Shown here piece by piece: positions 55,870-64,000 of a DNA stretch of 64,000 bases. The notes under the pieces are model-generated. The model saw only the letters and a program-made list of their open reading frames with translations, had not been told where the DNA came from and did not search any database. The stretch lies in the NCBI RefSeq assembly GCF_001649575.2, contig NC_051439.1, positions 5,864,963 through 5,928,962 of the forward strand. Direction: 5' to 3'. The position numbers were made by a program, and so were the translations under genes. This stretch comes from Kryptolebias marmoratus. Its lineage: Eukaryota > Chordata > Actinopteri > Cyprinodontiformes > Rivulidae. Position 1 is the stretch's first letter. Every line of letters starts with the position of its first letter.

Positions 55870-57600
55870 TACTGTTAAGTGCTGGACTGTCTCGGGGGCA
55901 TCATCCTGCCTGCTATGATAGACCCCGACCTCTATTTCTTTGCCATGATTAGTGCCGCTGTGCTGTCTTTTCTAGCCACTGGTAGGATTTGTTGATATCA
56001 GCCACTTCCTCAACCTGCCGGTGGTACATGCTATGCAGGAGCTTATCTTTCCATGAGGGTTCCTCTTTCTCCTCTTCCTCACTGGGTTTCTGCTGCCTGA
56101 GACATTCACTTAGCAGATCATCATTGGGGCTTTCTTCCTGATGTCCTCCAGGATCTTGGTTGTTTCTTCCTGTATCATGGCTCTGATGCTCACTGATCCT
56201 CTGCCTTCCTCCTTTCTCTTAGTGGACAGTCTCAGGGTGCTGGACTTAGGCTGAAACCCTCCATGCATTGTGAGGAGCTTTCATGTCTTGATGTCTGTGG
56301 CTTCTCTCTCCTCCTTTGTCCAGGTTATTATACCAGCAGGGAATCTAATGACTGGCACCCCATATTTATTGATGGCTTGGACTTTGTTCTTACCATTCAG
56401 GTGACTCTTCAGGACCTGCCTTACTCTCTGTAGGTACTTGGTTGTAGCTGACTTCCTTGGGGCTTCATCCTGTTTGCCATTTGTCTGCAGTATACCAAGG
56501 TACTCATAGCTGTCCTGGACATCTGCAATGATGCCTTCAAGTAGTTCAACCCCTTCAGTTGTGATCACCTTGCCTCTCTTGGACAACACTCTGACTCATT
56601 TATCCAGTCCAAATGGCATACCAATGTCCTTGCTGTATATACTGGTGAGGTGGATCAGTGAGTCGATGCCTTACTCACTTTTGGCATACAGCTTGATGTC
56701 ATCCATGTAGAGGAGGTGGCTGATGACTGTTCCACTTTGGAACCGGTATCCACAGCCACTCTTTGTAATCATCTGGCTGAGGGGGTTCAGGCCCATGAAG
56801 AACAGGAGTGGGGACAAAGCATCACTGGTGTATGCCACATTTGATGCTAACTTGTGCAATTGGCTTTGAATTTGCCTTTTAGAGTTGTCTTCCACATTCC
56901 CATCGAGTTCTCCATGAAGGCTCTTAGTGTCCTGTTGATGTTGCACAGCTTCAAGCACTCCAGTATCCATGTGTGGGGCATCGAGTCGTAGGCTTTCCTG
57001 TAGTCAATCCAGGCGGCTCACAGGTTTGTGTGTCTGGTCTTACAGTCTCGAGTTACAGTTCTGTCGACAAGTAGCTGGTGCTTTGCTCCCATGGTGTTGG
57101 TGTGAATTCCCTTCTGTGCTGCTATGATGCCTGGCAGGTGATTGACTACTAGTTAGATGGAATTGTCTCTTTCTGGGCATCCTTTCTGATCAGAACTGTC
57201 CAACCTAGGGACTCACCCAACTACTGGGGGCTTCCATTAACAGCTGGTTCATTTGTACCGCTAGGCGTTCATGGAGAGCAGTCAGTTTCTTTACCCAGTA
57301 GGTGTGGATCATGTGAGGCCCAGGTGCAGTCCAGCGTTTCATACCTGAGACTCTTGGATGTCCACCACTATGATAGACACTGGTTCTTGTTCAGATCTTA
57401 GATCCTGAAGCCATGGGACATTGTCATTGTGTAATGCCTACTCTCATGTTCCCATGTTATTCCCCTGCCACTGAGAGTCCACTCTGGGTGGTGCGGTGGA
57501 GCTGCTTAATCTTCCAGCTTCTGTTTCCTGAACGTAGCTCCTCAGGTGAGCAGGCAAAACTTTGAGGCATTGTTTGGCAGTCTCTAGAACCTCAAATACG
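55870..57600 (-). mobile_element. LINE with YMDD reverse transcriptase (same family as 8560-9212)
   Basis: The minus strand reads, right to left: STAPPRVDSQWQGNNMGT (about 57500), a palm region with SDALSPLLFFMGLNPLSQMI and SHLLYMDDIKLYAKSE (about 56830-56680), then KSATTKYLQRVRQVLKSHLN, PAGIITWTKEEREATDIKT (about 56340-56285), and downstream phrases ending near 55870 just before the Cys/His cluster. Stops and shifts break it. It ends where the fragment at 8560-9212 would begin, so the two pieces together cover most of the element's reading frame. A (GATA)n microsatellite follows at 57619-57661. Confidence 0.8.
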
Positions 57601-57617
57601 GACAAGTTGCAGTGTGT

Positions 57618-57662
<45 letters not shown>
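57618..57662. repeat. (GATA)n microsatellite
   Basis: About ten GATA units, read ATAGATAGATAG. Confidence 0.95.
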
Positions 57663-58283
57663 AGATATATATACGTTTTGTGTACAAACAAGTGTCTTGT
57701 GCACACACATACCATTATCCCTTTGTGGAATCCATCTTCTCACCAATTACTCTCACATCAGGTCTAATATGTCTCTAAAATGTCAACATTTAGCCAATTC
57801 CCAATTCCATCATCCCGTCTTGATGATACTGTGATAGTGTGTCACCTCCAATGCGTCGGGCAATTTTAAATCTGATGGAAAAGTCAGAGGGGGGGTTGGA
57901 ACTGTAAGAAAGTTACCAACCTTGTGTGCTAATTTATTTCTTGGAACTGAAATGGAGATGGAAAAAAAAAAAGGAGGTATTTTTAGAATCGCACCAACGG
58001 GACTGGCCATACTGGAGTGAGTACACAGGCAGGTTGGCCTGTTTTTAGCCTCCATCACAGCACCTGGTTGTTTCGGACCCGTCAGCTGCTGCTGCTGCCC
58101 GTGGAGCCGTAACAGATGGCTGATAGGTTGGGGATGAGGATTTATTGCAGCTTTGGGGCGTTCCTCTCAGTCCTGATCAGAGGGAATTGCTTTTTTTTTA
58201 ATCTATCTTGCAGAAATACTGAAGATTCTCGTGTTAAGATTTATTAAACACATTCATTTGTATAAAACCCATGCCATTTATTT
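57663..58283. other. TRIM9 intron 1, no feature seen
   Basis: Unclassified intronic sequence with homopolymer A and T runs. Confidence 0.4.
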
Positions 58284-58400
58284 ATGATTCCTTGAAGGAA
58301 TGCATACCACCTGTCGTCTTTTATGTCAGAGTTTTAAATTAAAATCATCTTGTGTTCAGAATATGTGAAGTTTTTACAGTTCATTCTTTAAGGCTCTCTT
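58284..58400 (-). repeat. Right end of the palindrome-ended repeat
   Basis: 'gattccttgaaggaatgcataccacctgtcgtcttttatgtcagag': the hairpin core is intact but the outer CTAGG is lost. Confidence 0.75.
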
Positions 58401-58714
58401 CTTTTCTTGGCTTCTTTCTGAAGCTTTAAAGCAGAATGTTACCATTTGTTTTAACTACTTTGATTTTTTTTTTTTTTTACCCTCCGTGCTCTAACGGATC
58501 AAAGCTGATGCAGTTTGATCTCTGACTTTTTCTGACTGGACTGATGCATTTTTCATCACTACTGTTTAATGTTTAAGCGGCAACAGCAACACTAATAAAA
58601 TCTAAATAATGGATCCATATGTGCAGCATTGACACTCGGCCTCATAGTTTGATCATTTGTAAATCTGCTGCAGTTTTTATTTCCCACCACAACAAGACAA
58701 AAGGGAACAATTGT

Positions 58715-59695
58715 GTTTTAGGCTGTGTGTGTGCTTGTGTGTCTGTCTGTTAGGAAAATATCTCATAAGCATCTGGATGGAATTGAATAAAACTCTCTGA
58801 AAATAATCATTAGATGTACATCTACAACTGATTAACTTTTGGACCTGACCTAATTCAAGATGGCTGCCACAGCAAAGCAACCTTAGCAAACACTAAAATG
58901 GCTATAACATAGCCAATTTTAGAGATGTTAGGCTAAAATGTGGTGTGGTTGTAGCTGAGGCTGATCCCCAACAACTACCCTGAGTGCTAACAGATTGTGC
59001 AAGCGTATTATTTCAAATTTGGTCATTACCTATTTACAGTCAACTCTTGTCTGTTAGCAAGGTATTTCATGAACCACTGGAGGGCTTTAAATGAAACTTG
59101 CAGGAAGTAATAATTGGTTGTGCATCTACAGCTGATTACCTTTTGGTGTCAAACTGATATAAAATGGCTGCCACAGCCAACTAACCTTGCAAATCATAAA
59201 AATGTCTTTAACTGAGTAAGTCTTAGAGATAATGACCTAATATTTAGCGTGGTATTAGCTGAGACTGATTCCCAACAAATATGTTGAGCCCTAACTGATT
59301 GTACAAGAAGTTTGTTTAAAATTTTAACAACTACTATTGGCAGTCATTTTCGTCTGTCTGTTAGCAAAATATCTGATGAACCACTGGACGGATTGTAATG
59401 AATCTTTCAAGAAGCAAATTTTGGATGTTTTTATACAAATGATTAGTCCAATACAATGTGGCCGCCCCAGCCAGCTGACCTTAAAAACACAAAAAAATAA
59501 CCGTAATTCAGTCAGTTTTACCGAAACTGCCCTAAAATTTGAGGTGGTAGTACTTTGAGCAAGGCATCTTGTGAAATCAAATGTGACCGCACGTGACACT
59601 ATTTTCAAGATTTGACCAAAATGGCTGCAACTTTGTCATTTCTCAACACAAATTAGTTTAAAGCAGTACACCTTTGAGGAATGCTTAGCCTATAA
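58715..59695 (+). repeat. Palindrome-ended repeat, three monomers
   Basis: Monomer marks at about 58856, 59160 and 59460 (spacing 304 and 300). The right end is decayed ('cacctttgaggaatgcttagcctataatt'). Confidence 0.8.
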
Positions 59696-60030
59696 TTTTT
59701 AAGTTTTTTTTCATCTGTACCACCTCTTTTGTGGTCAAGACAGAGAGTGCTCTCTTCATCTCCATGTAACATTTCTCTCTTTATCGGGGAAGACATGAGC
59801 AGCGTGCTGCCATGGCAACCAGACCCCTCTTGATGTCGGCTTGAGCAGCAGAGGTCTCTAAGACACTGGACCCCACGAGGAATTCAGACGTGACTCATCT
59901 GCCCGTTCAGGTTCAGTCCGAAGGCGTGAAGCGTTGACAGGCTGTCTTCTCTGATCAGCTTAGAGAACGGCAACAGGTTCTGGTCCAACTGTCGGACCTC
60001 CACATCCGGGCTTTTCAAAGGGCAAAGGCG
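59696..60030. other. TRIM9 intron 1, unique segment
   Basis: 59740-60020 is more GC-balanced ('ccatggcaaccagacccctcttgatgtcgg') and repeat-free; no frame or splice pair. A possible conserved non-coding element. Confidence 0.3.
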
Positions 60031-60578
60031 GACAGTTATGTTTTTGCTTCTGTGTTTGTGTGGCTAAATTTTAACGAAACTTGCAGAAAGTCAATATTGG
60101 GTGTACATCTACACCTGATTGACTTTTTACGTCGGTCCATTTCAAGATGGCTGCCACAGCCAACTGACATTAAAAACCACAAAAATGGCTACAGTTCAGT
60201 CAATTTTACAGATATTTAGCTAATATTTGGTGGGGCAGTAGCTGAAACTGATCTCAAACGCATATTTTGAGTACAGATTACACAGAATATTTGTTTAAAA
60301 TTGTGGGGTTGACAATTTGGAGTCAGCTCCGTCTGTTAACAAAATACCTCATGAACAACAGGATGGATTTATTTGAAACTTTCAGGAAACAAACATCGGA
60401 TGTACATCTACATCTGATTAACTTTTAGAGCAAGCCCAATTCAAGATGGTCGCCACAGCCAGCAGATTATAGGAAATGCAAAACTGGTTATAACTCAGTC
60501 AGTTTTACATGTACTGAAATAATAGTAAAGAGTAATTTACAACACATCGTGACATCTGCTGATATTGTATAAGAAAGT

Positions 60579-61631
60579 TCATCCATCCATCTTCTTTACT
60601 CGCTTCTCCTTTCTGGGTTGTGATGAGCTGGCGTCTGTGTCCAGCATTCACTTTGTGAGAGACGAGGGACACCCTGGACAGGTCTCCAGTCCATCACAGG
60701 GACGCATAGAGACAAATGAGACAAATCGCTCACATCTAGGGACAATTTAGAGCTACCAAATAACCTAACACGCCTGGTTTTGGTCTGTTGGTGTAATGAT
60801 CTTGCCTGTGTTTGCCATGTCATGACTCTTGCCTGTAATTATCATTCTCGTCACCTGTGTCCTCAGTTAATTACCTCCCCTACACCTGGGCTGGGCCCTA
60901 TATATTCTCCTTCTCTGCTCTCCTCCAGTGCCAGATTATGAAAGCCCAACAGCAAGTAATTCTCCAGCGTTCACGGACTGACTTCCTGTGCCTCGACCCT
61001 GCTCTTGCCTTTTGGATTTTTCCCCACGCCTTGCCCCTGTCGGATTCTTGCTGGTTTTCGGATTTCTGGACATCGACCCCTGCCTGTGACCTGGCTTTGG
61101 ATTTCTCGCTTGCCCCACTGGTACCGTTGCCTGATTCTGGATCCCCCGGGTTCGACCCCCGCCCGTCTGACCAAGAGTTAAGTTTTGCTCCTGCGGCCTA
61201 CCTTACGGAGACGCTAGTTCTCACTCCCGTTCCTGGACTTCGCTCTGCCGCTATCCTGCGAGGATCGTGTCTCGGTTCTCCTCACACCATCATCCAGGTC
61301 AGTGTAACCTTCTCAGTCTGTGGTTACTTCCTGGTTTACGTGAGGATAACAAAACTATCTTGTCTCTTCTCAGTGCGGCGATCAGAGGCCTTCCTGCTAC
61401 GCTTAGCATTCTCCTCGCTGTTCAATAAAGACAAGTTAACTGTCAACTCCTGTGTTTGGGCTGAAATTCCGGGTCCGCTAACCGATTCTTGTCAGTTGGA
61501 GGTTACCAGAAAAACCCACGCGTGCACAGGGAGAACACGTAAGCTCCACCCAGAGAAGCCCCAGGCTGGAAGGTGACCCTGCGACCCTCTCACTCACCCT
61601 CACCTAACCACTGCTCCACTGTGCCGCACTG
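60579..61631 (-). repeat. SINE-like fish repeat, split by a solo LTR
   Basis: Left part 60579-60791 ('catccatccatcttc', 'gagacgagggacaccctggacaggtctccagtccatcacaggg', 'gacaatttagagctacc'). Right part 61495-61631 ('acccacgcgtgcacagggagaacacgtaagctcc', then 'accactgctccactgtgccgc', the tRNA-like head in reverse). Flanking AGAAAGTT and AGAAGATT may be the decayed target duplication. Confidence 0.75.
60792..61494 (+). mobile_element. Solo LTR, family B, with target duplication GTTGG
   Basis: TGTAATGATC...GATTCTTGTCA, 703 bases, flanked by GTTGG at 60787-60791 and 61495-61499. 'cctatatattctcc' near 60897 is a TATA-type box and 'caataaagac' near 61425 a polyadenylation signal, in the right order for an LTR. 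A 239-residue open frame (60857-61576) runs through and past its end and is not a gene. Not related by eye to family A. Confidence 0.9.
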
Positions 61632-61720
61632 TAGAAGATTGTGCGCAACGTTATTTTTTTTAAGGTTTGACTAAAACGGCTACAACTTGATTCTTTTTTC
61701 TCAACATAACATCTTTAAAC

Positions 61721-62450
61721 ACGAGTTGCTGTTGGCAACAAGAAGCAAGGGGTATGCTTTGGTTCATTTGCTTTCAAATTCTCAAATTTCTGAATCTGTT
61801 TTCCCTTGCTTTGGCTTTGAAAGAGACATTTTGATGCCTGTAGTGAGCTTTTCCTGTCTTCTGTTTGTCGCGCAGCCTTTTGTTAACGACACAACTGCTT
61901 ACAGAGGCACGTTTACCCACCCCACGCTTCTCCAGTTCACCGCAGATTGATGGAAGTAGTTCTGATATGTGTATTCTTAGCATCGCATTCAAACAAATCA
62001 GTGTGGGATTCTGGCAGCTTTGTGCTGACCAAGAGGGGGGGGGGTCGTATTTGGCTCACAGGCCACTTGTTGAAGAATCCTGCTCTGCACGAAGCTGGAC
62101 TAGACTCCTCGCAGATGTCACCGGAGGGCGTGCGGGTCACGCTCCATCACCTCGGAGGCAGCTCACAGCGGCTGATCAGATGGGAACTCGGGGACAAGGA
62201 GATCTGCGGCTCTGCAGAAAATAGGCGGCAGATTGCAGCAGAAAATAAGCCGTTTTCTTTTGCTCCGCAGGAGGAACGATAAATCCACGTCTGCAGAGGA
62301 GATTTTAACCTAGACCCTGAAAATCTCCCTTTGTAGATTGGGAGTAATTTTAAAGCTTTTTAGGTATTCTCTCCTCTGGTGGGTATATGTGCTCCTCTAT
62401 TAACAACAGTGTGTGTTTGACAAAACAAGAAAAAAAACGCACGCCTACCA
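61721..62450. other. TRIM9 intron 1, no gene seen
   Basis: Relatively balanced composition with several overlapping frames (67-119 residues) on both strands; none shows family resemblance or splice support. Confidence 0.4.
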
Positions 62451-62545
62451 ATTAAAGGCCTAATATTCTTTGAAAGAGAGCATATCACCCGTCGTCTTTT
62501 GTGCCAGAGTTTTAAACTGAGATCATCTTGTGTTGCGAAAGCCGT
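62451..62545 (-). repeat. Right end of the palindrome-ended repeat
   Basis: ATTAAAGGCCTAATATTC, mutated hairpin, then 'catatcacccgtcgtcttttgtgccagagttttaaactgagatcatcttgtg'. Confidence 0.75.
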
Positions 62546-62857
62546 TTGTGTATCTGCAAGAAGTCATCCTCAGCGTAGAGTAAAGTCAAACACTGACTGC
62601 AGGATACCTGTTGTTTTCTGCTCTGACTGTCTGCTGGTTCTAATGAGGCCGAGTGTCAGCTTGTTGTTTTCAGACAGTCCTGCTGGGTGTCTGAAGACAC
62701 TCCCAGGACAGCCACACAAAGAGCAGCTCAAAATTAAGGGGTAGCTGCATCCAAAATGCTAAATATGGAGCAGGAGACAGAAGAAATGGATTTGGACTTC
62801 CTGTGGCTGGGTTCTATGTGCTTTTTTTGTTGCCCGAGTTCAGTTTCACTGTCACAC

Positions 62858-63400
62858 CGAGGCCTGATTAGTCCCAGACCTGTAGCATAAATCCCTTAAA
62901 CAGGTCCATTATCCACCAATGGAGAAAACTTTGGACGGCCCAGGGTGGTCCGGCTGACCAAAGATCCAGGAGGTCCCACAAGAACCCAGAACAACATCTA
63001 AAGCTCTGCAGGCTTCAGTTGGCTCAGTTAAAGTCAGAGTTCATGATCTAACAATAAGAAAGAGACATAAAAATGGCCTCCATGGGTAGTTCCGAGGCCA
63101 AACTACTGCTGAGCAAAACGAACACAAAGATCAAAACATCTTAATGATTCCAAAGACTATTTAGAACTGATGAGACAAAAGTGGAGCTTCTTGGAAGGTG
63201 TGCGTCCTGTGCGACATCTAGTGTAAAACTAGGACTTAATTTCAGAAAAATAGCATCATATCCACGGTCAGACACAGTGGTGGTAGTGTGATGGTCTGGG
63301 GCTGCTTTGCTGCTTCAGGACCTGGACGACTTGCTGAAATTCATGGAACCATGAGTTCTGCTCTCCACCAGATTTCCGGCAAAACATAGAAGCTACTCGT
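62858..63400 (+). mobile_element. Tc1-like element relic, second family
   Basis: 'cccacaagaacccagaacaacatctaaagctctgcagg', 'aagaaagagac', 'ggagcttcttggaaggtgtgcg', 'gtggtggtagtgtgatggtctggggctgctttgctgcttcaggacctgg' encode MVWGCFAASGPGRLAEIHGT, the central DDE-region motif of Tc1-like transposases. It differs in sequence from the copies at 10466-36428. Confidence 0.85.
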
Positions 63401-63790
63401 AGCAACACTGTTTCTAAAATCTAAAATTAGCAAAACTGTAACTAAAAGCTACAGTTAGCAAAACAACATTTAAAAGCTAAATGTAGCAAAATTGTAGCTG
63501 AAAGCTAAAATTAGCAAAACCATACACAAGGGCTAAGATTAGCAAGACAGAAGCAAAAAGCTAAAAGGAGCATAAGAAGACAAAAATAAAGCCAGTTTGC
63601 TGAAGTAGATTTCAAAGACAATGTTTTTGAAGGAATTGAAAAGATTTCTATGTATTTTTATGGGAAACGTTTGTAAAAAGTTAAATAATTCCATAAGTAT
63701 AAAAGCTGCAAACACTAAAAGTCAGAGCACACTATTCCTGATTGAGTTGAACATTTTAAAATATAATTGGTTAAAGCAGCACAAAGTATG
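63401..63790 (+). repeat. TAGC-array repeat, copy 5, with full tail
   Basis: 'aaaattagcaaaactgtaactaaaagctacagttagc' units to about 63575, then the tail 'gaagtagatttcaaagacaatgtttttgaagg', 'ttatgggaaacg', 'aaaagctgcaaacactaaaagtcagagcacactattcc'. Confidence 0.7.
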
Positions 63791-64000
63791 CTGAGGAAGT
63801 TTAATGACAAATAGTGTGGATGCTGCACACATTCAACCAATAAAAACGTGGTTAAATATTAAATTTATTGAATAAATTAGTGGCGTGGACTTCAGTTTTA
63901 CAGTTTTAATTATTTTTTAGTAGATTTAAAAGACTGAATCATGTAACCGAATGAACTTATTTTGAGAAAATAAATTAATTGTGAAATTTTTAGTAAGAAC
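63791..64000. other. TRIM9 intron 1, window end
   Basis: AT-rich, nothing recognised; the TRIM9 transcript continues beyond the window. Confidence 0.4.

Larger units (their letters stand above)
60035..61720 (+). repeat. Palindrome-ended repeat carrying a nested SINE and LTR
   Basis: Monomers at about 60145 and 60443 (spacing 298). The repeat stops at about 60578 and resumes at about 61632 with 'gaagattgtgcgcaacg' and 'aaggtttgactaaaacggctacaac'. The gap is filled by a SINE-like repeat, itself split by a solo LTR. Confidence 0.8.

Noticed and set aside
60857..61576. 239-residue open frame, the second longest in the window
   Set aside because: It lies mostly within a solo LTR (60792-61494) and runs out into the disrupted SINE. 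No family resemblance, and its start and end do not respect the element.

Overview
The window is vertebrate nuclear DNA, almost certainly from a percomorph-type teleost. The evidence is one spliced gene with GT-AG introns, one brain-type TRIM gene, and a dense load of teleost-style transposons: Tc1-like elements, RTE, an L2/Rex1-type LINE, a LINE with a restriction-like endonuclease, a Penelope-like element, Gypsy LTRs, hAT and piggyBac relics, and SINE heads. The base composition is AT-rich, and GC-rich CpG-island sequence occurs only at gene starts. There is no prokaryotic signal, and no tRNA gene, rRNA or CRISPR.

Only two host genes are supported. TMX1 (minus strand, 12867-19690) is complete. 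All eight coding exons were joined by eye, every junction is GT-AG, and the reading frame continues through to a 306-residue thioredoxin-fold membrane protein of the endoplasmic reticulum. TRIM9 (plus strand) enters at 53592 and only its first coding exon (280 residues, ending at 54431) lies here; the rest of the window is its first intron. The two genes are head to head about 34 kb apart, the arrangement I recall for human 14q22.1, so the block looks like conserved synteny.

Region by region: 1-12.8 kb is repeat-rich sequence downstream of TMX1 (a Penelope-like relic at 3.9-4.9 kb, several copies of one interspersed repeat family, a LINE 3' part at 8.6-9.2 kb, and a Tc1-like relic at 10.5-11.5 kb). 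From 12.8 to 19.75 kb is TMX1, with its promoter at about 19.70-19.77 kb. From 19.8 to 53.2 kb is the intergenic region: five Tc1-like relics lie in the window as a whole and three of them here, with nested LINEs at 30.8-32.6 kb, a broken Gypsy element at 43.5-49.3 kb, three solo LTRs, and two exon-like segments of unknown meaning at 37.1-37.9 kb. From 53.25 to 54.43 kb is the TRIM9 promoter, 5' leader and exon 1. From 54.4 to 64 kb is intron 1 of TRIM9, filled with repeats, including a three-layer nest at 60-61.7 kb.

The most distinctive structure is one repeat family with about 18 recognisable right ends. Each has a 19-base palindrome at the right end, a 12-13 base inverted motif near both ends, and a body of tandem monomers of about 300 bases. 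This matches the layout of non-autonomous Helentron (Helitron-related rolling-circle) elements better than any cut-and-paste transposon. In the entries below it is called the palindrome-ended repeat. I have not assumed that it is new; a repeat-library search would settle that.
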